From the NCBI GenBank assembly GCA_963277665.1, contig OY728160.1:48096605-48160604 (forward strand): DNA of 64,000 nucleotides, read 5' to 3'. The DNA is from Viscum album (Eukaryota; Streptophyta; Magnoliopsida; Santalales; Viscaceae). The notes under the pieces are model-generated. The model saw only the letters and a list, made by a program, of their open reading frames with translations, had not been told where the DNA came from and ran no database searches. Shown here one piece after another: positions 11,280 through 21,836 of the stretch. Position 1 is the first letter of the stretch, and each line of letters opens with the position of its first letter. A program made the position numbers and the translations under genes.

Positions 11280-11327
11280 AACAGCGTTCATGCGTACGTA
11301 CGGACTACTGTCTCCATGAACGGTGTT
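11280..11327 (+). ncRNA. Structured hairpin 3 of LTR1
   Basis: AACAGCGTTCATG (11280-11292) pairs with CATGAACGGTGTT (11315-11327): 12 of 13 positions pair, with one G-G mismatch and no bulge. The 22-base apex is the same as in hairpins 1 and 2 apart from CTGTCTC in LTR1, which keeps a G-U pair in the inner stem. Confidence 0.7.
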
Positions 11328-11619
11328 TTTCATTTTATTTATCTACCTATTATATATATATATATACTGAATATATATGATATATAAATCATATTTTATA
11401 TTCTGGAAGTGATTAAATCATGATATAAGTAATAATGATGTCAAGAACAACAAGTCAAAACACCTACGATAAATGGAACGATTTTACCCAAAACGCTTCT
11501 TTAACATGGAATTTACAAAAGAACGGGTAATATAATGTCATAAGTGAACCATATATGATATCATAACAATGAATATGATTCTGTAATAAGTCAATAACAT
11601 GATTTAAATCATTATACAG

Positions 11620-11654
11620 GAGGTTCGGACACGTACAAGCAAGTCGGACCTAAG
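11620..11654 (+). other. Candidate 35-nt leader micro-exon
   Basis: Between an acceptor-like ATTATACAG and a strong donor-like CTAAG/GTAAGG. The segment can itself fold: AGGTTCG..AC near its start pairs with GTCGGACCT near its end. It is present in all three LTRs. Exon status is inferred from splice motifs only. The next acceptor-like site is TTATTTTCCCCAG/G at 12723. Confidence 0.35.
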
Positions 11655-12929
11655 GTAAGGGAAATATCACAATCTCATTTTTTATCCCAGATTGTTTATT
11701 CGTAAGTATTTACTGGGGTGTATTTTATCATCCGCATCCATGTTTCATCAAAATGTAATATTATTTCCATCCACCTACAATTGTTTAAAACCATTTTTAC
11801 CCTTCGGTGAGTTTTTAGTAATATGTATGAAAGGAATCTTTTGTCGTACGAGGTACTTTTTGACTTTTCCGACAAAAGTACGAAGAATGTTTTTTTTAAC
11901 TTATACGGCACGAACGGATTTCTACTGTTTTATAAAGCCTTATTTTCATGAAGCTTCCTCTAAAAGATTTCATGACTATTATCAATAAAATCTCTTTCTT
12001 TTAAAATTGCATGATGTTTTGTGAAAAGAAATTGATTTTGAAGAAGAAAGGATATTTTCCTCAAGAATTCAATTCAAGTGTTTTATCAAAATTATTTTCC
12101 ATCTAAGATAATAAAGGGTTCTGTTTCTATCCATATTTTTACATTGATTTGACTATGTTGTGATGGAATTATGTTTATGAATTAATTTATCTTATATGAA
12201 TTGATTTATGATGTCATGATGTTTCAATAATCCAATTTTTGTTACATGTGTTATGCGATGATGTATGTTTTATGATTATGTGGCACACATAAGAAAGGAT
12301 TCATTATAAGATGGGTGGGACCTATATCTCCCTCCAATGCATTGGGTAAAGATTTTATATCTCATGAGATAGACATGGCTGGAATGGTAGGTTATACCGG
12401 TTCAGTGAAACAGGACTGAAACGAGGGTTACTCGATTCAGAATGGGACTTTGTCCACTAAGATAGTCTTGGCAATGAGTCTTGACTAACAAGAAATGATT
12501 CTCTATGATTATGTGTGTATGCCACAAAGTCTCATGTTTTAAGTTATGATTATTGGGATTTCATTTCACTACTATGATTTATCCCATGTTATGAAATTAT
12601 GCTCTCTTTTGCTGGTTAAGATTTCCAAAAGATATGTTCTTATGAATATGATGTGATTGATTTTTCTTTTGTATACCCTTACTGAGCATTTGAGCTCACC
12701 CTTTTATGTTTTATTTTCCCCAGGATATAAAGAAAGGTTTTTAGGTAAAAAAAAGGGAAGATATTTATGGGAGATGTTGAAGATCTTTCCCCACGATTCG
12801 AAGATTTTATTCCGAGTTTCCAAAGACACTAAACTATTACGATCCTTGTGTCTGTGTTTTTGTTATGTACTAAGTATTCCGCAAAAGTAATGTAATGTGA
12901 ATGTACGATAAGCTTCGGGTCTCTACAGT

Positions 12930-12940
12930 TGGTATCAGAG
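12930..12940 (+). other. Primer-binding site of internal region 1
   Basis: TGGTATCAGAG, complementary to the 3' end of plant initiator methionine tRNA, two bases after the LTR1 end. It would prime minus-strand DNA synthesis. Confidence 0.92.
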
Positions 12941-13010
12941 GAAAGGTTTAGTCAACCTTTGGAAACTAGGATGCGAAAACGTTAGTGAGATCCCTAGAGA
13001 TATTTCTAAG

Positions 13011-13184
13011 GTATGTCTAGGGATGTCCCTAGGGATAAGTATACGTATAGGTTATAGTAATAGAATTACGCTAACGATCATAGAATTAAACCTAAGATGT
13101 TGGATATTGAAGGTACGCCACCTTTATTATGTTGTTTTCCCTAGCATGATTTTTGCCTCTCACACTATTCTTTTTGGGTTTTAG
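13011..13184 (+). other. Candidate intron just upstream of gag
   Basis: The donor-like TTTCTAAG/GTATGTC begins at 13011. The acceptor-like TTTTTGGGTTTTAG ends at 13184, three bases before the gag ATG at 13188, after a pyrimidine-rich stretch. Removing it would place the gag start close behind a leader exon. The acceptor region is also recognisable in the old gag remnant near 7600. Inference only. Confidence 0.35.
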
Positions 13185-13187
13185 ACG

Positions 13188-14303
13188 ATGGCTGGAACCC
13201 GAAGGAACCGTGTTGATCAATGCAATGGACAATGCAATGATTGTCCTCCTGAACAAACAAATGTTATGGGAGATGGAGTGCAAAATCTTATTGCTATACT
13301 TACACAAGCTATGAATCATTCTGGACTTCCGAATGAGCAGATAAGGGAACAATATTCTATTGAGTCCTTCATGAGGCAACATCCACCTTCTTTCAGTGGG
13401 TCTTCTGATCCACTTGTGGCTGAACAATGGATCAGTACTACTGAAAAGATATTTTCAGTTCTTCAATGTTCTGAACATGATAAAGTCATCTTAGCAGTAT
13501 ATCGTTTGGAAGGTGAATCTGATCAATGGTGGAATCTTATCAAGAATACGAGGCCAAGAGATGAAATTGAGTCCATGGAATGGGACGAGTTCAAGAACTT
13601 GTTTTTCAGTAAGTACTTCCCTCGTATTCTTCGAATAAAGATGGATAAAGAATTTCTTGAACTGAAGAAAAGGGACGATGAATCTGTTGGTACCTATGAA
13701 GCAAATTTTACAAGACTTGCAAGGTATGCTTCTGGAATTATCATCCAACCTGAAAGTAAAGTTGATCGATTTTTCTGTGGCTTAAAACCAAGTCTTCGAA
13801 GGGCATTAGCTATAAGAGACTTCAGTAGCTATGAAGAAATTGTGCGTTGTGCTATCAAGGTAGAAATGGAAGTTGGTGTTACATATCCATCTCATGGTTT
13901 TGACAAGAAACGAAAGATGGAGTTCAAGGAGAAATCTCAGAATAATGGTGAAAAGAAGATGAATGTTTCCTTATGCACAAAGTGTGGAAAGATGCATGGT
14001 GGAGATTGTCTAAAAGGGACTAGAAAATGTTTTAAGTGTGGAAAAGAAGGTCATCGAGCAGTTGAGTGTCGAATTAATGGAAAAAGGGTTTCTAATGATG
14101 TGAATAAAGCAAACACTGCAGAGAACGCACCGCCAACACTTCAATGCTTCAAGTGCAAGGAAATGGGGCATTATGCTAATAATTGCCCTAATCCAAGGGT
14201 TAGTGATGATCAACATGAGCAACCACTGAAGGCAAAGGACAAAGGGAAATCACATGCGATCACTATTGGCAATGTTGAATATGACAACGATGTGGTGGAA
14301 TGA
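13188..14303 (+). CDS. gag: Gag polyprotein, intact copy (371 aa)
   Basis: Gag forms the cytoplasmic virus-like particle and binds the element RNA. Residues ~75-215 match the Retrotrans_gag capsid domain, with AEQWISTTEKIF, YRLEGESDQWWN and the FFSKYFPRILR region. C263-C266-H270-C274 is the short cysteine motif usual before the knuckles. Two CCHC zinc knuckles follow: C281, C284, H289, C294 and C320, C323, H328, C333, both with exact C-X2-C-X4-H-X4-C spacing. The N-terminus is also cysteine-rich (C12, C16, C19). The start is chosen for its context (ACGATGGC), directly after a candidate splice acceptor. The frame stops at 14303 with no protease or polymerase, so this is a complete gag-only product. 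Compared with the second copy it has substitutions such as V104 for E and S111 for A, so it is open but may not be optimal. Confidence 0.95.
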   Translation: MAGTRRNRVDQCNGQCNDCPPEQTNVMGDGVQNLIAILTQAMNHSGLPNEQIREQYSIESFMRQHPPSFSGSSDPLVAEQWISTTEKIFSVLQCSEHDKVILAVYRLEGESDQWWNLIKNTRPRDEIESMEWDEFKNLFFSKYFPRILRIKMDKEFLELKKRDDESVGTYEANFTRLARYASGIIIQPESKVDRFFCGLKPSLRRALAIRDFSSYEEIVRCAIKVEMEVGVTYPSHGFDKKRKMEFKEKSQNNGEKKMNVSLCTKCGKMHGGDCLKGTRKCFKCGKEGHRAVECRINGKRVSNDVNKANTAENAPPTLQCFKCKEMGHYANNCPNPRVSDDQHEQPLKAKDKGKSHAITIGNVEYDNDVVE

Positions 14304-15595
14304 TTAAGTGTTTATGTAATGGGATTCCAAAATAATGTTGTATAATTGAGTATTGCAATATTTATTGATGTGGTATTCAAAGTGATTGAGATATTTTTTG
14401 GAAATAAGATGATATGCGAGAAAATGAAATGTTTAATAGTATTCATGAGCTCATGATTAATATAAGGACTAAGTGATATCATGGTTTGAGTATATATAAT
14501 TTTGAGGATTTTGGTATGTGGAAAGTGTTAACTTTTAAGTGAACTCATGTTTTCACTAAGGTATTCAAGAGAATACACGATTAAGGACTTTGAGTGTTTG
14601 GAATGTGACCAACAAGACATAACTTATGATATGTTGGGATCAATGACAGTATTAAATCTCTGGTAATCGTTGTCACTATATTATGAGAGTGGACTGCAGT
14701 ATTATGTATAAGCCTAAAGATTAGACTGGATTATGTTGGACATAAGTTAGTATTGTTTAAGGATAGAAGATTTTCGATATTATTGATGGGATGTTATAGT
14801 AACGTAGTTTTAGAAAAAGGGACAACCTGCAGGACGGGCGACAGCCCATCGCTTCGAACAAGGCTGTAGGAATCGAACCCACAACCAAAGTGCGACTGGC
14901 CTTTATCGCCTACCACTGGCCTACAGGAAGTCCCTGTTTAGTAGAAACTAGTTTTATTATATTAAGCAGTATGATATATGAAGTATAAGTCCATTTTAGG
15001 AACTATATATGATTAATCTCACTATAGAATGACTTATGTATATTTAATAACTTTTGCTTACCTTTTGTTTGAGACAGATGGAATGACCGGTCATTCTATC
15101 ACATGATCTGCTAACACTTCAGGAATAACAAATTCAACTTCATTTATTTAATAGATGAAGTGGAAATTGTTCAAGGCACGAACAACAGTGATATTGTATC
15201 AAAATAAAGTAAGTATTTATTCTAATTCAAATTTTCAACTTTAGGGAAATGATCTTGAAAACCAAAAATGTTGTCCTAGTGATCTTATACCTGATGAATC
15301 AGATGGTACCTTAGATCGTCACAAATTTGTGGATTTGTGATTACTGGATTTTCCATATCCATGTTCTCTACCACTCTCCATCAGAACATGATGGTTAGAT
15401 TTCTCTTCCATATCCATATTTTCACCTATGTGGAAACACAGTGATTAGTTTATTTGGGTAATCGTTACATTTCATACTTTAGTTTTTAAAGCCAAGTTTC
15501 GGTATTCCCTTTTACGATGTGGGTTTCTATTAAAGAAACTTTCAAATAGTAAACCATTTATAACCCCGACGAATTTTGAGGGAGATATTCATTTT
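14304..15595 (+). other. Non-coding tail of internal region 1
   Basis: 1.29 kb between gag and the purine tract with stops in all frames. Apart from the tRNA-like cassette I see no coding remnant. The last ~100 bases (containing CGATGTGGGTTTCTAT) are conserved with the old gag-only unit near 5510, which suggests cis-acting sequence. Confidence 0.7.
14814..14934 (-). ncRNA. Antisense tRNA-like pol III cassette, copy 1
   Basis: Read on the minus strand. The A-box-like TAGGCCAGTGG is at 14923-14913 (10 of 11 consensus positions) and a perfect B box GGTTCGATTCC at 14879-14869. The ends pair: GGGACTTCCTGTAGG with CCTGCAGGTTGTCCC gives 13 of 15 pairs, including a G-U that would be a C-A mismatch on the other strand. 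A small GGGC-TGTC-GCCC hairpin lies inside. Five Ts (14818-14814) follow the closing stem directly, as a pol III terminator would. A normal tRNA fold does not close fully, so it is a tRNA-derived RNA or an exapted SINE head rather than a working tRNA gene. It runs opposite to gag, 675 bases before LTR2. Confidence 0.7.
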
Positions 15596-15608
15596 AAGGG
15601 GGGTAGAA
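15596..15608 (+). other. Polypurine tract before LTR2
   Basis: AAGGGGGGTAGAA directly before the LTR start TGTAACAG; it primes plus-strand DNA synthesis. The identical sequence precedes LTR3. Confidence 0.9.
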
Positions 15609-17450
15609 TGTAACAGCCCAAGATTTTATAAAAAAATATTCTTTTTAATTTTATTAATGTCTTGTGTTGTACGCTACACCAAAAGGAGCTTGCACAACAC
15701 ACATCCTTGACTTGACTTGCATTACACGCAATTGCGACCTTCCTCGATAGCGTGTGTAGTACGCAATACCGAGTTTCACTAAACAACGATATGCTATAAA
15801 AATATTATTAAAACTAGCCGTTATGAATAGTAATAACCACTTTTTGAAATCCAGTAAATCTTATTTTTCAAAATGAACTTTATTTTTGGATTCGGAGTAT
15901 CGAATTTAGCCTAAGGTGAAATTTTGGTACTTTTCGGATAACTTTCATATTCTGATGAATAGTGAAAATTACTAAATTATAATTAAAAACAAATTTTTTA
16001 ATCGAAATAATTAATAGTGATAAATCATTAATTTGAGTGGTTTTAAAGTATATTTAGAATATATTTTTACAATTTAATACAATGTTGGTCATTGGATGTA
16101 GTTTCACATTTAAACTAGACATAAACAAGTGTCAATCTTTTGATAGATATTGTTTCTTAAAAACACGCTATTTGTTTTAACAGCGGGATTTAATTATAAA
16201 ATTAATTAATGAAACTTTTATGTTATGAATTTGGTAAAATAGACTTCATTTTTGAATTCGGAATATGAAATATAGCTTGGGATGAAATTTTGGCATTGTT
16301 CTGAAAAACATCAATTTTTGATGAATAGTGAAACTACTAAGTGGTAGGTTAAAAACTGAATTTTGCATAAAACTTAATTTTACCGCTTCTGTGAATGGAA
16401 TTTCAAAAATCCGACAGACACGGTTGATATCAGTAAGTAAAATGTGGTTCAATGAGATAAAAATAATTTTTTGGTGAATAGTAACTTTTTATTTTTTTTA
16501 CCACGGTTAATAGTAAATAGGGTAACTAAGGGTAAATATGATATTAATATTACCCTAACACATGTCCTAATTCTATTGTACAAGTTTAATTCGACCAAAA
16601 ACAAACTTAGGAATAAAATATGACCATTTAGGCCCACTTGGATTAGATTAGGACATTTATTATTAATTTATTTAAAGAAGGGTTAAAATAGTTAAAATCA
16701 AAGTTTAATAAGTAAATCATTTTTAATATGGGGTTATACATAAGATAAATTCGACTATAAATATTCATTAGAAAGATAAAAATATTTCCTACATGATGGT
16801 ATTTTATTTGTAATTTTTAGACATCAAATAATATAATTTATTTATGACACAAAGATGATGCAATAATTATCTTATTAATGAAATATTGACATAATTGATA
16901 ATATAAATACCAAAATAAATTTAATTTAAGACTTTTTATGAATTCCACTAATTCTCTAGGTTACTATGGTATATTAGTGTTGATTTAATCAACTTTGTTA
17001 GAACATATAATTCTATTATGGCTTTCAAAAAAATCATATATCAAATAGTGTCAAAATTGACACAAAATAGTTTTTAAATCAAATATTATATTATGAATTG
17101 TTATTTTATTCCTAAAAATCTAAGGTTCGGCCAAATGACTTAGATAAGGATATATGTATTAATAATATACAATTTGGGGTTCGTTTGGCATGTTATAGTA
17201 AGTTTATTAACCATATAGTGAAAGAAAACAAAAAGACACGGTAAAAGTTAAATTATTTAACTTAGAGTTAAATCTAATTGATAAAGTTAAAATAATACCC
17301 TAAACTTGTCTAAATCCTATTGGTTGATAGGATTTCGACCCATCCCCACTTTATCTTCGAAATAAGACCCTTTGGAACCATTATAAACCGATTTTGACTT
17401 TAATATAAAATAATATTTTGAGATATTCCTAAGGTGCCCCTCTCCTCCCC

Positions 17451-17459
17451 TATAAAAGG
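17451..17459 (+). promoter_or_regulatory. TATA box of LTR2
   Basis: TATAAAAGG in the same context as in LTR1; it would drive transcription of unit 2. Confidence 0.85.
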
Positions 17460-17793
17460 ACACCTCCTCCCCCTCCTCCTCACACCAATTTGAGCACTCA
17501 TGCTCGGACAACCCCTGCCAATTTATCCTCTCCACTTCCCTAGAAACATCCTAGAGGTTCTGGTCTTCCTCAAAGAACAATTTTAGTGCCCTAAGAGGAG
17601 GTCTCAAAGAGGCACTTCAAAGAAGAGGTAATTACCGTTACCAATTCTTTCATCTTTATTTCTTCTTCCACTTCTTCTTCTTAGGTTGTTTCATTATGAA
17701 GTAATAACATCATTATCACTCATATACTGATATGTTATTATAAGTATGAAACAACCCTATTTCACCATCTATCCATCCTACGGAAAAAGAAAT

Positions 17794-18229
17794 CACCGCG
17801 TGTGCGTACGTACGGAATACCGTCACCACGCCGTGGTGTAATCTATTTTCCACCACCACCTTACATGGATGGGTATAATGGTGTAAAGAATAACTATACA
17901 TAGTTATTACAACATCATATTGATTCTGATATATTGTATAATCCACTTCAATTCAATTCAATATTTATAGAAATGATATCATCGCTCGTGCGTACGTACG
18001 GACTACCGTCTCCACGACGCGATGAGATTCATTCTCCCTGTTAACCATTTAAGAATGATTATAATGTATATATAAGAAATAATAATGAAATATATGACAT
18101 TATAAAGCTACTGGATTTATGTATATATATACTTATGTATGTCATCTACTTACTTCCATTTCAAGACAATAAGGAAAGGAAAACAACGTTCATGCGTACG
18201 TACGGACTACCGTCTCCATGAACGGTGTT
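17794..18229 (+). ncRNA. Structured hairpin triplet of LTR2
   Basis: Hairpins at 17794-17838, 17980-18024 and 18182-18229, at the same offsets as in LTR1. Hairpin 1 has CGTGTG in its 5' arm (U-G pair where LTR1 has C-G) and CCGTCACC at the apex end. Hairpin 2 keeps CCGTCTC. Hairpin 3 has AACAACG, changing the single G-G mismatch to A-G without affecting other pairs. Confidence 0.68.
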
Positions 18230-19830
18230 TTTCATTTTATTTATCTACCTATTATATAAATATATATACTGAATATATATGATATATAAATCATATTTTA
18301 TATTCTGGAAGTGAGTAAATCATGATATAAGTAATAATGATGTCAAGAACAACAAGTCAAAACACCTACGATAAATGGAACGATTTTACCCAAAACGCTT
18401 CTTTAACATGGAATTTACAAAAGAACGGGTAATATAATGTCATAAGTGAACCATATATGATATCATAACAATTAATATGATTCTGTAATAAGTCAATAAC
18501 ATGATTTAAATCATTATACAGGAGGTTCGGACACGTACAAGCAAGTCGGACCTAAGGTAAGGGAAATATCACAATCTCATTTTTTATCCGAGTTTGTTTA
18601 TTCGTAAGTATTTACTGGGGTGTATTTTATCATCCACATCCATGTTTCATCAAAATGTAATATTATTTCCATCCACCTACAATTGTTTAAAACCATTTTT
18701 ACCCTTCGGTGAGTTTTTAGTAATATGTATGAAAGGAATCTTTTGTCGTACGAGGTACTTTTTGACTTTTCCGACAAAAGTACGAAGAATGTTTTTTTAA
18801 CTTATACGGCACGAACGGATTTCTACTGTTTTATAAAGCCTTATTTTCATGAAGCTTCCTATAAAAGATTTCATGACTATTATCAATAAAATCTCTTTCT
18901 TTTAAAATTGCATGATGTTTTGTGAAAAGAAATTGATTTTGAAGAAGAAAGGATATTTTCCTCAAGAATTCAATTCAAGTGTTTTATCAAAATTATTTTC
19001 CATCTAAGATAATAAAGGGTTCTGTTTCTATCCATATTTTTACATTGATTTGACTATGTTGTGATGGAATTATGTTTATGAATTCCTTTATCTTATATGA
19101 ATTGATTTATGATGTCATGATGTTTCAAGAATCCCATTTTTGTTACATGTGTTATGCGATGATGTATGTTTTATGATTATGTGGCACACATAAGAAAGGA
19201 TTCATTATAAGATGGGTGGGACCTATATCTCCCTCCAATGCACTGGGTAAAGATTTTATATCTAATGAGATAGACATGGCTGGAATGGTAGGTTATACCG
19301 GTTCAGTGAAACAGGACTGAAACGAGGGTTACTCGATTCAGAAAGGGACTTTGTCCACTAAGATAGTCTTGGAAATGAGTCTTGACTAACAAGAAATGAT
19401 TCTCTATGATTATGTGTGTATGCCACAAAGTCTCATGTTTTAAGTTATGATTATTGGGATTTAATTTCACTACTATGATTTATCCCATGTTATGAAATTA
19501 TGCTCTCTTTTGCAGGTTAAGATTTCCGAAAGATATGTTCTTATGAATATGATGTGATTGATTTTTCTTTTGTATACCCTTACTGAGCATTTGAGCTCAC
19601 CCTTTTATGTTTTATTTTCCCCAGGATATAAAGAAAGGTTTTTAGGTAAAAAAAAGGGAAGATATTTATGGGAGATGTTGAAGATCTTTCCCCACGATTA
19701 GAAGATTTTATTCCGAGTTTCCAAAGACACTAAACTATTACGATCCTTGTGTCTGTGTTTTTGTTATGTACTAAGTATTCCGCAAAAGTAATGTAATGTG
19801 AATGTACGATAAGCTTCGGGTCTCTACAGT

Positions 19831-19841
19831 TGGTATCAGAG
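19831..19841 (+). other. Primer-binding site of internal region 2
   Basis: TGGTATCAGAG, identical to copy 1, two bases after LTR2. Confidence 0.9.
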
Positions 19842-20088
19842 GAAAGGTTTAGTCAACCTTTGGAAACTAGGATGCGAAAACGTTAGTGAGATCCCTAGAG
19901 ATATTTCTAAGGTATGTCTAGGGATGTCCCTAGGGATAAGTATACGTATAGGTTATAGTAATAGAATTACGCTAACGATCATAGAATTAAACCTAAGATG
20001 TTGGATATTGAAGGTACTCCCCCTTTATTATGTTGTTTTCCCTAGCATGATTTTTTCCTCTCACACTATTCTTTTTGGGTTTTAGACG

Positions 20089-21205
20089 ATGGCTGGAACC
20101 CGAAGGAACCGTGTTGATCAATGCAATGGACAATGCAATGATTGTCCTCCTGAACAAACAAATGTTATGGGAGATGGAGTGCAAAATCTTATTGCTATAC
20201 TTACACAAGCTATGAATCATTCTGGACATCCGAATGAGCAGAGAAGGGAACAATATTCTATTGAGTCCTTCATGAGGCAACGTCCACCTTCTTTCAGTGG
20301 GTCTTCTGATCCACTTGTGGCTGAACAATGGATCAGTACTACTGAAAAGATATTTTCAGTTCTTCAATGTTCTGAACATGATAAAGTCATCTTAGCAGAA
20401 TATCGTTTGGAAGGTGAAGCTGATCAATGGTGGAATCTTATCAAGAATACGAGGCCAAGAGATGAAATTGAGTCTATGGAATGGGACGAGTTCAAGAACT
20501 TGTTTTTCAGTAAGTACTTCCCTCGTATTCTTCGAACAAAGATGGAGAAAGAATTTCTTGAACTGAAGCAAAGGGACGATGAATCTGTTGGTACCTATGA
20601 AGCAAATTTTACAAGACTTGCAAGGTATGCTTCTGGAATTATCATCCAACCTGAAAGTAAAGTTGATCGATTTTTCTGTGGCTTAAAACCAAGTCTTAGA
20701 AGGGCATTAGCTATAAGAGACTTCAGTAGCTATGAAGAAATTGTGCGTTGTGCTATCAAGGTAGAAATGGAAGTTGGTGTTACATATCCATCTCATGGTT
20801 TTGACAAGAAACGAAAGATGGAGTTCAAGGAGAAATCTCAGAATAATGGTGAAAAGAAGATGAATGTTTCCTTATGCACAAAGTGTGGAAAGAAGCATGG
20901 TGGAGATTGTCTAAAAGGGACCAGAAAATGTTTTAAGTGTGGAAAAGAAGGTCATCGAGCAGCTGAGTGTCGAAGTAATGGAAAAAGGGTTTCTAATGAT
21001 GTGAATAAAGCAAACACTGCAGAGAACGCACCGCCAACACTTCAATGCTTCAAGTGCAAGGAAATGGGGGCATTATGCTAATAATTGCCCTAATCCAAGG
21101 GTTAGTGATGATCAACATGAGCAACCACTGAAGGCAAAGGACAAAGGGAAATCACATGCGATCACTATTGGCAATGTTGAATATGACAACGATGTGGTGG
21201 AATGA
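20089..21205 (+). pseudogene. gag: Gag, frameshifted copy
   Basis: Nearly identical to the intact gag, but a run of four Gs has become five at 21066-21070, inside the second zinc knuckle. The reading frame therefore ends at 21081 after 330 residues with ...CFKCKEMGALC in place of the second CCHC motif; the original stop would be at 21203-21205. The capsid domain and first knuckle (CFKCGKEGHRAAEC) are intact, so a truncated, one-knuckle Gag could still be made. Before the break it carries the residues I regard as family-typical (RQRPPSFSG, AEYRLEGEADQWWN) where the intact copy has substitutions, so the two copies have decayed differently. Confidence 0.93.
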
Positions 21206-21715
21206 TTAAGTGTTTATGTAATGGGATTCCAAAATAATGTTGTATCATTGAGTATTGCAATATTTATTGATGTGGTATTCAAAGTGATTGAGATATTTTT
21301 TGGAAATAAGATGATATGCGAGAAAATGAAATGTTTAATAGTATTCATGAGATCATGATTAATATAAGGATTAAGTGATATCATGGTTTGAGTATATAGA
21401 ATTTTGAGGATTTTGGTATGTGGAAAGTGTTAACTTTTAAGTGAACTCATGCTTTCACTAAGGTATTCAAGAGAATACACGATTAAGGACTTTGAGTGTT
21501 TGGAATGTGACCAACAAGACATATCTTATGATATGTGGGGATCAATGACAGTATTAAATCTCTGGTAATCGTTGTCACTATATTATGAGAGTGGACTGCA
21601 GTATTATGTATAAGCATAAAGATTAGACTGGATTATGTTGGACATAAGTTAGTATTGTTTAAGGATAGAAGATTTTCGATATTATTGATGGGATGTTATA
21701 GTAACGTAGTTTTAG

Positions 21716-21836
21716 AAAAAGGGACAACCTGCAGGACGGGCGACAGCCCATCGCTTCGGACAAGGCTGTAGGAATCGAACCCACAACCAAAGTGCGACTA
21801 GCCTTTATCGCCTACCACTGGCCTACAGGAAGTCCT
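21716..21836 (-). ncRNA. Antisense tRNA-like pol III cassette, copy 2
   Basis: Same structure as copy 1: B box intact at 21781-21771 and T5 at 21720-21716 on the minus strand. Differences are few: one loop base (TTCGG for TTCGA), one base between the boxes, and the outermost base of the closing stem, which loses its pair. Confidence 0.68.

Larger units (their letters stand above)
10726..11619 (+). other. Candidate leader intron 1 of the young element
   Basis: The donor-like AAGAG/GTAATT begins at 10726 and the acceptor-like ATTATACAG/G ends at 11619. Old LTRs A, B, C and D all have an AAG/GTA site 148-215 bases after their TATA box, which suggests the donor is conserved. The three structured hairpins lie inside this interval. 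No transcript evidence is available here. Confidence 0.4.
8707..12927 (+). repeat. LTR1 of the young array (4221 bp)
   Basis: Starts TGTAACAGCCCAAGATTTT and ends CTCTACA. The TATA box at 10549 puts the inferred transcription start near 10580, giving a U3 of about 1.9 kb and an R-U5 of about 2.3 kb. It contains two U3 sub-repeats, a U3 hairpin at 8824-8851, three structured hairpins at 10892-11327 and splice-like signals. By hand comparison LTR1 has the most private differences of the three LTRs. No real gene is present: short frames at 8657-8884, 10814-11044 and 11692-11988 recur in the other LTRs only because the LTRs are copies. Confidence 0.95.
12928..15608 (+). mobile_element. Internal region 1 of the young array
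   Basis: 2681 bases: primer site, about 250 bases of leader, gag (13188-14303), about 1.3 kb without an open frame (14304-15595) containing the antisense tRNA-like cassette, and the purine tract. No reverse transcriptase, RNase H, integrase or protease motif was found in any frame, so the unit cannot move without help. Confidence 0.93.
15609..19828 (+). repeat. LTR2 of the young array (4220 bp)
   Basis: The middle LTR serves as 3' LTR of unit 1 and 5' LTR of unit 2, and has no target duplication at either side. Over its whole length it shares states with LTR3 where LTR1 differs (for example TTCC for TTAA near the TTTATC at 19083, and TTGCAGG for TTGCTGG near 19510). I see no switch point to LTR1-like sequence, unlike the mosaic expected from a crossover in mid-LTR. 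It carries the same TATA box, hairpins and splice-like sites as LTR1. Confidence 0.95.

Noticed and set aside
10892..11327. Hairpins as hammerhead or other known self-cleaving ribozymes
   Set aside because: No CUGAUGA...GAAA core, and no match to the other ribozyme cores I know.
11692..11988. 98-codon plus-strand frame in LTR1
   Set aside because: In LTR2 and LTR3 the frame is cut at about 68 codons by single-base changes, so it is not conserved as protein.
14814..14934. A functional tRNA gene
   Set aside because: A and B boxes are present, but a full cloverleaf with a 7-base anticodon loop does not form and the element is 116 bases long.
14814..14945. A recent SINE insertion with its own target duplication
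   Set aside because: The flanks show only weak similarity, there is no poly-A or simple-repeat tail at the 3' end, and the cassette is shared with the old unit.
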